From the NCBI GenBank assembly GCA_002215645.1, contig NGFI01000002.1, positions 451,406-515,405 on the forward strand: a stretch of 64,000 nt of DNA, read 5' to 3'. The DNA comes from Gemmatimonadetes bacterium 2013_60CM_65_52 (GTDB taxonomy: Bacteria > Gemmatimonadota > Gemmatimonadetes > Gemmatimonadales > Gemmatimonadaceae). The notes under the pieces were generated by a model that made no database searches, was not told the origin of the DNA, and worked only from the letters and a program-made list of their open reading frames with translations. Of the stretch, positions 49,813 through 59,018 are shown one piece after another. Within the stretch, counting starts at the first letter, position 1. Each line of letters opens with the position of its first letter. The position numbers and the translations under genes were made by a program.

Positions 49813-51180
49813 CTATTCCAGCGTGCTGATGGAGCCCTGTGCACGCGCAAGCGCCACACGGGCCGACTGATATGACGTCAGCGCATCCACGAGCTGGGTG
49901 CGCGCGGTATTGAGCGTAAGGGACGCGGTGATGACGTCCGCATTGCCGGAGACGCCAGCCTGAAAACGCTCGCGGGCCTGCGCGACCTCCTGCTCCGCGA
50001 GTGCGAGACGCTCGCGTGCCGCGCCGACGGCTTCGCTCGACGAACGCAGATTCAGCGTCGCGATGCGGACGTCGGCCGTGACCTGCTCGCGAAGATCCTT
50101 CGCACGCACATCCAGCTCACGCGCAACGGAAAGCTGCTCCTCCTCACGACCCTCTCGGCGCAAGCCGTCAAAGAGCGGAATGGACAGCTGAACACCCCAG
50201 TCGTACGTCGGGAGATAGCTGCGGCCATTGCGCTGCGAGAGTCCCTCGTCCGCGAACAGACCCACGGTGCCAAGGCGCTCCCGGCGAATGCTGCCAGCCT
50301 GAAGCCGGGCGGCTTTCGCCTGGAGCTCCAGCGCCGCGACGTCCTTTCTACCTTGCAATGCGGGGACGAGCACCGCCGCTGCATCGGCGTTCGCCGACAT
50401 GGAGAGAGCCGCCAACGTATCCGCGAGCACGATCTGTCCCTGCGACACGCCAAGCACGCGAGCCAGTTCGACGCGGGTGCGGTCGCGCTCGTTGCGAGCC
50501 GCGATGAGCTGGGCGCGCGCGCCGGTGAGCTGCGAGCGCGCTCGCGTCACGTCGAGCGCGATGCCCGTACCCGCCTTCAGCTGATCCTGCGCAATGCCGA
50601 CCAGCTCGGCCGCGAGTGTCGAGTCCTGTAGGTGCGCCGCGTACACCGCGTCCGCGCGCAGGACCGCGAGATACGCGTTCGCCGCCGCGCTCGCCGCCAG
50701 GTCGGCCACGTTCGCCGCATCGGCGCTCGCCGCGTCCACGCCGAGCCTGGCCGTCTCCACTTTTGTACGGGCGGCGGGGTCGAAGAGCGTCTGCGACACC
50801 CGGGCGCGTACGTCGAGCGCGTTCACGGGTCCGAGGATCGAACCGCGCGGATCGAATAGCGCAGGCTGCCCGGGCACCGATGGAAAGTCGATCGGGAAGG
50901 TGGCGCTGTTGATCGTCGAGCCATGCTCGCCCACCGCCGCCGAGAGATTCGGCAGGAATTCGGCGCGGCGCTGCGTGACCCGTGCCTTTGCGGCGGCCAG
51001 GCGGCTCTGCGCGCCTTCGACGGAGGCATTCTGACGCGACGCGAGTCGAATCGCGCCACCCAGCGTCAGGCGGATCGCGGTGTCGGAAGAAGGCGCCTGC
51101 TGAGCGGGCAGCGGAACGGTCGCGGCGACGCTCGCCATCACAGGCGCAAGGAGAAACAGTCGGATGAACGGTCGAATCAT
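49813..51180 (-). CDS. TolC-family outer membrane efflux protein
   Basis: Signal peptide MIRPFIRLFLLAPVMASVAATVPLPAQQ; OEP repeats; start at 51180 inferred. Confidence 0.9.
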   Translation of the reverse strand: MIRPFIRLFLLAPVMASVAATVPLPAQQAPSSDTAIRLTLGGAIRLASRQNASVEGAQSRLAAAKARVTQRRAEFLPNLSAAVGEHGSTINSATFPIDFPSVPGQPALFDPRGSILGPVNALDVRARVSQTLFDPAARTKVETARLGVDAASADAANVADLAASAAANAYLAVLRADAVYAAHLQDSTLAAELVGIAQDQLKAGTGIALDVTRARSQLTGARAQLIAARNERDRTRVELARVLGVSQGQIVLADTLAALSMSANADAAAVLVPALQGRKDVAALELQAKAARLQAGSIRRERLGTVGLFADEGLSQRNGRSYLPTYDWGVQLSIPLFDGLRREGREEEQLSVARELDVRAKDLREQVTADVRIATLNLRSSSEAVGAARERLALAEQEVAQARERFQAGVSGNADVITASLTLNTARTQLVDALTSYQSARVALARAQGSISTLE

Positions 51181-51182
51181 TA

Positions 51183-51839
51183 TCAGGCGTGCTGTGGCGC
51201 GTCCGCAGTATCGGGACGCATGGCGTTGAAGAAGAAGTCGCTGATCTGGCTGAGAATCACATCGTCGGGCACCTGCGCGATCGACTTGAAACAATTGCGC
51301 GAGTGATACCACGTCGCATGCGAGAGGAACACGGCGCTCAGCATGCGGGACGCGACGGCGGCGTCCATCCGGCGAAACACGCCCGCGTCCATGCCGCGCT
51401 CGAGCATGCCTCGCACCAGCCGCTGCGCGCGCTCGATCACTTCCGTCGCGTAAAACGCTGCGAGATCCGGAAAATTGCGCAGCTCCGAGTTCACGAGCCG
51501 GTGAACCACGGGAAAGACGGGCGACCGGAGCCACGTCCAGTAGCCGCTCATCCACGCCCGCACAGCTTCCGCCGGGTTGCGCTCCGTCTCGAGGATCATC
51601 TCTGCGCGAGCGATGAACGCGATGACGGAGGTGCGCACGACTTCCCGAAACAGCTCTTCCTTGTTGGGGAAGTAGAGGTAGATGGTGCCCTTGGAGAGCC
51701 CCGCGCGCTTCGCAATGTCATCGAGCCGCGCATCAGCCAGTCCGCGCTCGCCGAACACGGCGATCGCTGCGTCGAGGATCTGCTTCGGTCTTTCCTCGGG
51801 GAGGCGCCGCCAGCGCGGCTCTGTAGTCGCTTCAGTCAT
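51183..51839 (-). CDS. TetR/AcrR family transcriptional regulator
   Basis: KQILDAAIAVFGERGLADARLDDIAKRAGLSKGTIYLYFPNKEELFREVV. Confidence 0.95.
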   Translation of the reverse strand: MTEATTEPRWRRLPEERPKQILDAAIAVFGERGLADARLDDIAKRAGLSKGTIYLYFPNKEELFREVVRTSVIAFIARAEMILETERNPAEAVRAWMSGYWTWLRSPVFPVVHRLVNSELRNFPDLAAFYATEVIERAQRLVRGMLERGMDAGVFRRMDAAVASRMLSAVFLSHATWYHSRNCFKSIAQVPDDVILSQISDFFFNAMRPDTADAPQHA

Positions 51840-51846
51840 GAGTAAG

Positions 51847-51864
51847 TTACCGCCAGGTCAGCAA
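51847..51864. promoter_or_regulatory. candidate TetR operator copy 2
   Basis: Minus strand TTGCTGACCTGGCGGTAA, degenerate copy of the 51909-51926 element. Confidence 0.4.
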
Positions 51865-51878
51865 TGAACCAAGCGCAC

Positions 51879-51895
51879 TCTGGAATAGTTCCAGA
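51879..51895. promoter_or_regulatory. dyad-symmetric candidate operator in the tetR promoter region
   Basis: TCTGGAA TAG TTCCAGA, perfect 7-bp arms. Confidence 0.5.
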
Positions 51896-51908
51896 ATCGC
51901 GCCGTTCC

Positions 51909-51926
51909 TTAATGACTGGTCAGTAA
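51909..51926. promoter_or_regulatory. candidate TetR operator copy 1
   Basis: TTAATGACTGGTCAGTAA (minus TTACTGACCAGTCATTAA), near-perfect palindrome upstream of tetR. Confidence 0.6.
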
Positions 51927-51927
51927 C

Positions 51928-52572
51928 TTACTCGGAATCCTTCGCGGATGCAAGCACCCGATCGAGAAACACGCGCGCCGTGCGGATGTCGGCCTGCACC
52001 AGCCCGTGCGATGCATCCTGCCAGGCGAGTTCCACCTCTGCGCCGCCCTCGCGGAGGATCGCCGCGAGACGTTCAGTGCCAGCGTGCGCGATCAACGGAT
52101 CTGACCGCCCCGCGCTGATGAGGACTTGCTTGCCGCCGAGCGACGGCGCTTCGGTCGGCTCGAAAGGGACCATCGCACGCAACAGAACGGCTGAGGCAAT
52201 GACCTCCGGACGCGACAGCAACACGCTCCCGGCGATGTTGGCGCCGTTGGAGTAGCCCACTGCGCAAACGGAATCGAGGGAGAATCCATACCGTTCCGAG
52301 GCGGCTGTAATGAAGTCCGCGAGCTCGGCCGTGCGGCGCCGCAAGTCGTCGAGGTCGAACACGCCCTCCGCCAGCCGCCGAAAGAAGCGCGGCGCACCAT
52401 GCTCGAGCACGTTCCCGCGCGGGCTCAGCATACCGGCTCCCGGCCGCAGCATTTCGCCGAGTGACAGGAGATCGTTTTCGTCGCCGCCGGTGCCGTGCAG
52501 CAGCAGGAGCGTGGGCGCGCCGTTCGCTCGCGGCGGCACCCATCGATGCACGTGCACGTCGAGTGCGGTCAT
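51928..52572 (-). CDS. carboxylesterase/phospholipase family alpha/beta hydrolase, MhqD-like
   Basis: LLLLHGTGGDENDLLSLGEMLRPGAGMLSPRGNVLEHGAPRFFRRLAEGVFD...AVGYSNGANIAGSVLL. Confidence 0.85.
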   Translation of the reverse strand: MTALDVHVHRWVPPRANGAPTLLLLHGTGGDENDLLSLGEMLRPGAGMLSPRGNVLEHGAPRFFRRLAEGVFDLDDLRRRTAELADFITAASERYGFSLDSVCAVGYSNGANIAGSVLLSRPEVIASAVLLRAMVPFEPTEAPSLGGKQVLISAGRSDPLIAHAGTERLAAILREGGAEVELAWQDASHGLVQADIRTARVFLDRVLASAKDSE

Positions 52573-53549
52573 ACGTTCGCCTTTGGAGCGTCGGGCGTCT
52601 CGTGCAGCGGCGTCGCCTGCGGACGGTGAAGCGCCGGGAGAACCATCTCGATGGAGGCGCGGTCAGCGGCCAGTCGCGACGGCAGGGTCAGCGACTCGCC
52701 GAGTGACTTGAGCGGCTCGTCTACCGTAAAGCCTGGTCCGTCGGTGGCGACCTCGAACAGCACGTTCCCGGGCTCGCGCACGTACACGGACTGGAAGTAC
52801 GTCCGGTCGATGACCGGCGTGGGATGTAAACCGAGCGACGTCACCTTCTCTCGCAGTTGTAGCTGCTCTGCCGTGTCCCGTGCACGGAACGCGACGTGAT
52901 GGATCGTGCCCGCGCCCCCCAGCGGCGAGAGGAAGCCACCGACGACACGAACGTCCACGAACGCGCCCGAACCTCCGTCTCCGACAGAGAAACGCGTCGT
53001 CTGGTCCTCCGAGTCCGCCCTGCGAAATCCGAGTCCTTCCACGAGCGCCTGCTCGGTGCGCTCCAGCGATTCCTCCCAGAGCGTCACCGCGTGTACGCCG
53101 TGAATGGCGTGCTCGCTCGGTACCGGACCATCCGCCCAGGCGCCACGAACGGTGGCGTCCTCGGTGGCGACCAGCTCGAGCATGAGACCGTCGCGGTCGC
53201 GGAAGGCAATGGTGGCATTGCCGAACGGGCGTGTGAGTGCATCGTGATTGACTCCGTTCGTCACGAACCGATGGAGCCAGTAGCCAATGGACTCCGGCGC
53301 TATCGCGAGCGACGTCACGGCAATCTGGCCAACGCCCGCGCGGCCGCGACGCGCTCCCGGCCAGGGAAAGAACGTCAGTAGACTGCCTGGCGTTCCCTCC
53401 GTGTCGCCGTAGTACAAGTGGTACGTGCGCGGATCGTCGTAGTTGATCGTCTTCTTGACCAGCCGCAGGCCGAGAACGCCGGCGTAGAAGTCGACGTTCT
53501 GCTGCGCGTCACCGGCAATGCCCGTGACATGATGGATACCCATGGTCAT
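52569..53549 (-). CDS. ring-cleaving dioxygenase (VOC superfamily), MhqO-like
   Basis: GIHHVTGIAGDAQQNVDFYAGVLGLRLVKKTINYDDPRTYHLYYGDTEGTPGSLLTFFPWP. Confidence 0.92.
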   Translation of the reverse strand: MTMGIHHVTGIAGDAQQNVDFYAGVLGLRLVKKTINYDDPRTYHLYYGDTEGTPGSLLTFFPWPGARRGRAGVGQIAVTSLAIAPESIGYWLHRFVTNGVNHDALTRPFGNATIAFRDRDGLMLELVATEDATVRGAWADGPVPSEHAIHGVHAVTLWEESLERTEQALVEGLGFRRADSEDQTTRFSVGDGGSGAFVDVRVVGGFLSPLGGAGTIHHVAFRARDTAEQLQLREKVTSLGLHPTPVIDRTYFQSVYVREPGNVLFEVATDGPGFTVDEPLKSLGESLTLPSRLAADRASIEMVLPALHRPQATPLHETPDAPKANV

Positions 53550-53555
53550 CGAACC

Positions 53556-54191
53556 TCATCGAAACTCGACGAGCGTCTCGCTCGGCAAGCGGTGGGGGCG
53601 AAAGCCCTCCTCTCCAGGATAGCCGATGGAGATCAGCGCCGGCACGCGGACGTGCGCCGGAAGCCCCAGGAGCTCCTTCACCTTCTCCGGCTCGAAACCC
53701 AACATCGGCGACGTCCCGAACCCCTTCGCCTCGGCGAGCAGCAACAGATAGCCCAGCGCGATGTTCGACTGTCCCACGCCCCAATTCTCGCGATCCTCGC
53801 TGGACTGTGCCGCGAACATTGCACGGAAGCTGTCCACGGCGGCCTGCTGCTTGTCCGCGGGCAAATCCGGATGCACGGACTCGGGCATGCGCTCGAGTGC
53901 GTTCAGCATGTCGCTGTACATCACGATGGTAGCCGGTGCCCGCAGGATCTGCTGCTGGCCGTATGCCGCGGCCGAGAGTTTCTGCTTCAGCTCAGGCGTC
54001 TGCACGACGACGAAGCGCCAGGGCTGGACGTTGTACGCCGACGGAGCTCGCCCGGCGAGACGCAGAAGGTCGCGCAGCTCGGCCTCCGGTATCGCTGCAC
54101 TCGCGTAATTGCGGATCGACCGTCGCCGCTCTGCCGCTCTGGCAATGCCGTCATTCGCCTTTCTCTCCTGTGGTCTGATGCTCGCGCTCAT
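53556..54191 (-). CDS. nitroreductase family protein, MhqN-like
   Basis: RRSIRNYASAAIPEAELRDLLRLAGRAPSAYNVQPWRFVVV...ISIGYPGEEGFRPHRLP. Confidence 0.9.
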   Translation of the reverse strand: MSASIRPQERKANDGIARAAERRRSIRNYASAAIPEAELRDLLRLAGRAPSAYNVQPWRFVVVQTPELKQKLSAAAYGQQQILRAPATIVMYSDMLNALERMPESVHPDLPADKQQAAVDSFRAMFAAQSSEDRENWGVGQSNIALGYLLLLAEAKGFGTSPMLGFEPEKVKELLGLPAHVRVPALISIGYPGEEGFRPHRLPSETLVEFR

Positions 54192-54210
54192 ATAGCCTCT
54201 GTAATGTGAT

Positions 54211-54231
54211 ATTCGATTTGAAAGTATTTAC
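54211..54231. promoter_or_regulatory. candidate MarR/MhqR-type box upstream of the nitroreductase gene
   Basis: Minus strand GTAAATACTTTCAAATCGAAT shares ATACTTTsAwATCGAA with the element at 54735-54758; about 20 nt upstream of the start codon. Confidence 0.55.
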
Positions 54232-54260
54232 GCCGGCCTCGACAAGTTCCCGGCCATGCC

Positions 54261-54716
54261 TCAGCGCGCTACGCTGGTCCCCAGTTTTCGACACAGCCGG
54301 CCCAGCTCGCGCTGCTCATCCTTCGTGAGAGCGGACATGATTCCGCTGATCCGCGAAACGTGTTCCGGCAGAAGCTGGATCATGAGGGCTCGGCCTCGCT
54401 CCGTGATGGATACGATGTGGACCCGGCGGTCATCCTCGCTTTGCGTTCGCTTCACAAGCCTGTCGCGCTCGAGGTTGTCGACGACGGTGGTCATGTTGCT
54501 TCCGCTCCGTAGCACCTTCTTGCACAGCTGCCCCTGCGATAGCGGGCCGAGGTGGTAGAGGGCCTCGAGGACGCTGAGCTGGCCTTCGGTGATGCCGTAG
54601 TCCCTCTGAAGCGACGGGAGCAGACTGCCCTGAACGGCATTCACGCTGCGCGACAGCTTGATCAGCGTATCGAGGGCCAGAATCTCGTCGGGCTTTCCCT
54701 TGTAATGTGACGGCAT
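54261..54716 (-). CDS. MarR family transcriptional regulator, MhqR-like
   Basis: MPSHYKGKPDEILALDTLIKLSRSVNAVQGSLLPSLQRDYGITEGQLSVLEALYHLGPLSQGQLCKKVLRSGSNMTTVVDNLERDRLVKR. Confidence 0.9.
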   Translation of the reverse strand: MPSHYKGKPDEILALDTLIKLSRSVNAVQGSLLPSLQRDYGITEGQLSVLEALYHLGPLSQGQLCKKVLRSGSNMTTVVDNLERDRLVKRTQSEDDRRVHIVSITERGRALMIQLLPEHVSRISGIMSALTKDEQRELGRLCRKLGTSVAR

Positions 54717-54734
54717 TTGTGCACAATTATGATA

Positions 54735-54758
54735 GTTCGATATCAAAGTATATCGAAC
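54735..54758. promoter_or_regulatory. MarR-type operator in the marR/S4-protein divergent intergenic region
   Basis: GTTCGATAT CAAAGT ATATCGAAC, perfect 9-bp arms, about 19 nt upstream of the marR ATG. Confidence 0.7.
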
Positions 54759-54838
54759 GTCGGGAGCAAAGTCAATCTGATGTTCCCGCTCCGAGCCTCG
54801 GCCGGCAAGGCAGGCCCCTGCGGCGGTATCTTGCATCC

Positions 54839-55249
54839 GTGTCCCAGGACGAAACGAACTTCGGCCGGTTGCGCATCGATAAGTGGCTTTGGGCCGCTCG
54901 CTTCTTCAAGACGCGCTCGCTCTCCGCCGATGCCATACGCGGCGGAAAGATTACCGTGAATGGCGAAGCGGCGAAGCCCGCACGAATGATTCAAGCGGGC
55001 GACCAAGTCCGCGTGCGGCTCGGCGCATATACCCACGTGGTGATCGTACGCGCCCTGTCGGAACGGCGCGGGCCGGCGCCCGAGGCCGCGAAGCTCTACG
55101 AGGAAACGGCTGACAGCCGCGCTGCGCGCGAACACCTCGCCGAGCAGCATCGGTTGGCGCCGCCGGTATTCGTCCGTGAGGAGAAGGGGCGGCCCACCAA
55201 GCGCGATCGCCGTGAGCTCGACCGGCTCAGAGACGAACGGGGCAGCTGA
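54839..55249 (+). CDS. S4-domain RNA-binding protein (Hsp15-like)
   Basis: In-frame GTG at 54839; RLRIDKWLWAARFFKTRSLSADAIRGGKITVNGEAAKPARMIQAGDQVRVRLG. Confidence 0.88.
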   Translation: MSQDETNFGRLRIDKWLWAARFFKTRSLSADAIRGGKITVNGEAAKPARMIQAGDQVRVRLGAYTHVVIVRALSERRGPAPEAAKLYEETADSRAAREHLAEQHRLAPPVFVREEKGRPTKRDRRELDRLRDERGS

Positions 55250-55272
55250 ACGAGCTGTGTCGACCGAAAATG

Positions 55273-55998
55273 TCAGGGCGCCGCGAAGCGCTCCGCGAGC
55301 GTCGTAAGAGTCGCCGCATCGATGGCGTGGCCGCCCTCGAATCGCACCACATGATGTGGAACGCCAGCCTCCGATAGCTTCTCGGCTTCCGCGGCGAGCA
55401 CTTTCGGAGTGATGTAGTTGTCCTCGTTCCCCGCCACGAGCGTGATTTCCGCACCGTGGAGTTTGCCGGCCCACGCTGATGCTTCCAGCTCTGGTGGAAT
55501 CTGGCCGCCCCAGAGAATCAACTCGTCCGCCCGGAAGTCAGACGCACCGAGCCACCGCGCGACGGTTGCCGTGCCCTGCGAGAAACCGAGCACCACGAAT
55601 CGAGGCGACGCACCCGTGAGGTGATGCCGTATCTCGGTCGCGACCAGATCGAGATAGCCGATATAGTCCGCGATCTCGGCATCGCGGAATTCCTTCGTCA
55701 TCCACGTCGCGCCGACACGCGGTGCTTCCTGGGCACGCCGCTGCGCGATGGAGTCGAGGTAGTATCGCGACAGCGCTTCGGGCGCGACGATCAGGCGCGT
55801 ACCGTCGTCGAGTGGCACGAACGACTGAATGAATCGCGCCGCGAGCTGGCCGAAGCCATGGCACACGATCCACACCTCTCGCGGAAAACCGTGCGTCGGC
55901 CCGAGCGTGTAGTACCGCGCCGTGCGCGGCACGACGATGCGATGTTCCTCGATCACCGCCTCCGGACGCTCGTGCTCCATGCGTGGATCGCCCCGCAT
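55273..55998 (-). CDS. alpha/beta hydrolase (phospholipase/carboxylesterase-like)
   Basis: WIVCHGFGQLAARFIQSF...FVVLGFSQGTATVARWL...LVAGNEDNYI. Confidence 0.8.
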   Translation of the reverse strand: MRGDPRMEHERPEAVIEEHRIVVPRTARYYTLGPTHGFPREVWIVCHGFGQLAARFIQSFVPLDDGTRLIVAPEALSRYYLDSIAQRRAQEAPRVGATWMTKEFRDAEIADYIGYLDLVATEIRHHLTGASPRFVVLGFSQGTATVARWLGASDFRADELILWGGQIPPELEASAWAGKLHGAEITLVAGNEDNYITPKVLAAEAEKLSEAGVPHHVVRFEGGHAIDAATLTTLAERFAAP

Positions 55999-56029
55999 CC
56001 CGGACTCGGGACTGCGGGGCTGATGGCGA

Positions 56030-57637
56030 CTACTTCTGCGGCGAGGTCATCGCAGTGGTGTGCGCCGCGGCGAGCAGCGCATTCTGCGACGATGCGGTGG
56101 ACAGCAAATTCACCGCTCGCGAGAGCTGATGATCCTCGCGCAGCCCACGGACCTTTGCGCCCGCATCGCCAAGCACGAGGCGCGCTACACGGCGGTCGAG
56201 CTCGCGGTCCAGCAGTTTGGGCGCGGCCGCTTCGTACTTTGGATCGATGACGACGCCGGCGGCGGTGAGGCGTCGCCGCAGCTCCGTGCGCCACGCTGGC
56301 GTGACTGTGAAGTCCTTCGGCGACGACCTCAGCTCGAATGCGTACTGATTGAGCGTGGTGAACCACGCCTGCGTCTTGGGTGCGACGACGAACCGAATGA
56401 AATCCTGCTCGGGAGACGACAGTGTGTCGTCGGAGACGATGAGGTCCGGTGTGATGCCGCCACCACCGTACACGGTGCGTCCAGCGTCCGATTTGAAGGT
56501 GGGACGCGCCTTCTTCTGCACCTCGGTCTCCAGCGAATCCGGGCGAGTCTCCACCAGCCGCCCATCCGCCAACAACTTGCGCTCGCGGTGAATGCTGCGG
56601 CCACTCGGCGTATACCACTTGCCGGTGGTGATCTTCAGCGCGTAGCCACCGTCGAGCGGGAAGACGGATTGGACGAGTCCCTTTCCGAAGCTCGTCGTGC
56701 CCAGCACGAGGGCGCGGTCGTGATCCTGCAGCGCTCCGGCAACGATCTCGCTGGCCGACGCGGTGCCGCCATCCGTGAGAATGACGAGGGGAAGCTGCGC
56801 ATCGAGATGCGCGCTCGACGCGCGAGCGATCTCCTCCGGCGTATTCCGGCCGCGGACGCTCACGATGGGCTGTCCGTCCTTCAGGAAAAGCGAGCTCACC
56901 GCGAGTGACTGCTCCACGATGCCGCCGCCGTTCTCGCGCAGGTCGAGCACGAGACCCTTGGCGCCCTGCTGCACGAGCTTCTCGGTCGCCGCCGTCACCT
57001 CGTCCGCGGTGTTCTCGTTGAACGTCTGAAGGGGGATATAGCCAACGTGATCGCCGAGGACGGCGGTGTACGCGACTGCGGGCACGTGAACGATTGCTCG
57101 CTTGAACGACAATTTGATCGGTTCGGGTACGCTGGGCCGCGCGTATGTCACGTGCACGGTCGTGCCCGGAATGCCGCGCAGCGCGTTGGACACGGTGTCG
57201 ATCTTCATGTCACCCGTGACGACGAGGGAGTCGACGCGCGTGATGACGTCACCCTCGAGCACACCGCCCTCTTCCGCTGGCGTGTGCGGAAACACCCGAC
57301 TGACCACGACGCGAAGTCCGCCGCCGTTTCTCTGCTCCTCGAGCAGCATGCCGACGCCGCCATACCGTCCGCCCACGGCGCGACTGAACTCCTCGTTCGC
57401 CTTGGGAGCGAGCAGCTCGCTGTAGGGATCGTTCAGCTCGCGCACCAGACCCTTGGCCGCCTTCTCGAAGATTGCCGCTCCCTGAAGGGAGTCCACATAG
57501 CGGTTGGCGACGATCGAGAGAACCTGATCGAACAGACGCGGCGTCGGGCTCTTGGAGGCCCCCTGAAGGAGGAACCCTCCCGCCACCATGGGCAGAAGCA
57601 GGAGTGACGCGACGGCGGCGGTGCGTGGGCGAAACAT
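56030..57637 (-). CDS. S41 family carboxy-terminal processing peptidase (CtpA-like)
   Basis: PDZ domain plus GLVLDLRENGGGIVEQSLAVSSLFLKDG...TDGGTASASEIVAGALQDHDRALVLGTTSFGKGLVQSV. Confidence 0.94.
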   Translation of the reverse strand: MFRPRTAAVASLLLLPMVAGGFLLQGASKSPTPRLFDQVLSIVANRYVDSLQGAAIFEKAAKGLVRELNDPYSELLAPKANEEFSRAVGGRYGGVGMLLEEQRNGGGLRVVVSRVFPHTPAEEGGVLEGDVITRVDSLVVTGDMKIDTVSNALRGIPGTTVHVTYARPSVPEPIKLSFKRAIVHVPAVAYTAVLGDHVGYIPLQTFNENTADEVTAATEKLVQQGAKGLVLDLRENGGGIVEQSLAVSSLFLKDGQPIVSVRGRNTPEEIARASSAHLDAQLPLVILTDGGTASASEIVAGALQDHDRALVLGTTSFGKGLVQSVFPLDGGYALKITTGKWYTPSGRSIHRERKLLADGRLVETRPDSLETEVQKKARPTFKSDAGRTVYGGGGITPDLIVSDDTLSSPEQDFIRFVVAPKTQAWFTTLNQYAFELRSSPKDFTVTPAWRTELRRRLTAAGVVIDPKYEAAAPKLLDRELDRRVARLVLGDAGAKVRGLREDHQLSRAVNLLSTASSQNALLAAAHTTAMTSPQK

Positions 57638-57742
57638 CGACGACCTCGGAATGAGGGCTCCGGAGGCACAGATGCGCACCGGTCTCGTATCAAATGTAGC
57701 AGTTTCGGGCGGTAATGTTCCCGTACGGAGCGAAAACAGCCT

Positions 57743-58996
57743 CTACGGACGGGCGATCGCGGTCAGCTTCCAGATACCGTTGATCATGTCGGACGCGTAG
57801 ACAAGCCCGTTCCGATATTGGACGCCCCAAATGAGTACGGGGTTGCCCGGATCCTGCAAGCCGATGCCCAGCTCGCGGCCCATCTTGAAGAGATCGCAGA
57901 GCTGGAGGGTCGTGTTGGCGGGGGACGATCGCTGCGCCGCCGTGCACGCGGAGAGGTCGCCGCGAACGTCGAGGGCCCGGACGCCTCCGTTGTAATACGC
58001 GGCGTAGAGGATCCCGTTGGCCTCGTCCACCGAAAAATTGTGCGTGCCGGCGTTGGCGGTGGTGAAGAACGCGACTTCCTTGGGCGACGACATGTCTCCC
58101 ACGTCCACGACGTGGATGTCTCCGGCCGAGAACGTTCCGAGGTTGTTCGCTCCCTCTTCCCCGACGAAGGCGTATTTGGCGTTTCCGGTGACGGGATCCT
58201 TGAGCCACCACACGTTGTGCACTTTTCCGTTCGCCGTTTTCACACGGCCGATCTCTTTCGGCGCCGCTGGCGTTCCACCCAGCGCGCCGCCCCCCACGTC
58301 CCAGATGGCCAGACCATCGTTCCAGAGCGCGAGAAAGAGAATCCCGTCGCGCAGGAACGTGTCGTGGACGTATGGCGTTCCGATGGCCTGCTGATAGACC
58401 TGCTTCGGATTGGCGGGATCGCTCAGGTCCACGATCACGATCTGTGCTTTGACGGGACCGACCGGATCGATGCAGAGAAATCCGTACAGCTTCCCGTTGA
58501 CGCGGCCGACCTTCGCCGTGTGAACACCGTACGTGGTATTTCCGTTTCTGAATCGCGTGATGCGCTGCGGCTTCCGCGGATCGGCGAGGTCGTAGATCAC
58601 GATCGAGCCGTTCGTGTACTCCGTGGCCACTACGAGGAGAGTTCCGTCGTCGCTGACCTGGATGTCACCGAGGGTGGTCGCGCTGTCCACCTTCACCGAA
58701 TCGACGAGCCTGGGCGCCGCCGCGGAAACGTCCCAGACATAGAATACGCTCGCGACCGCCGACGAGTTGTTCCACGTGGTGGTGTAGGCAGTCGTCCCGC
58801 GAACCGCGATCTCGCCGCTGTAACGGCCGCCATTCGTGGTCAGTGGAAGGAAGTTTCCACGCCCCTGCACCGTCATCGTCAGAGGAGTGCCGGAGGCGGC
58901 GACGGGATCCGGCTGCGTCGGCGGCGTGTCCGCGGACGAACAAGAACAGAGGACGAGGAGAGCGGCAGCGAGGTACCGGCGTGCTATCGGATTCAC
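57743..58996 (-). CDS. LVIVD-repeat lipoprotein
   Basis: Lipobox LLVLCSCSS; repeated VWDVS/VIYDLADPRKPQ/IVIVDLSDPANPKQV units. Confidence 0.78.
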   Translation of the reverse strand: MNPIARRYLAAALLVLCSCSSADTPPTQPDPVAASGTPLTMTVQGRGNFLPLTTNGGRYSGEIAVRGTTAYTTTWNNSSAVASVFYVWDVSAAAPRLVDSVKVDSATTLGDIQVSDDGTLLVVATEYTNGSIVIYDLADPRKPQRITRFRNGNTTYGVHTAKVGRVNGKLYGFLCIDPVGPVKAQIVIVDLSDPANPKQVYQQAIGTPYVHDTFLRDGILFLALWNDGLAIWDVGGGALGGTPAAPKEIGRVKTANGKVHNVWWLKDPVTGNAKYAFVGEEGANNLGTFSAGDIHVVDVGDMSSPKEVAFFTTANAGTHNFSVDEANGILYAAYYNGGVRALDVRGDLSACTAAQRSSPANTTLQLCDLFKMGRELGIGLQDPGNPVLIWGVQYRNGLVYASDMINGIWKLTAIARP

Positions 58997-59018
58997 GGAT
59001 TCTGTCTGCGCGAGGGAA

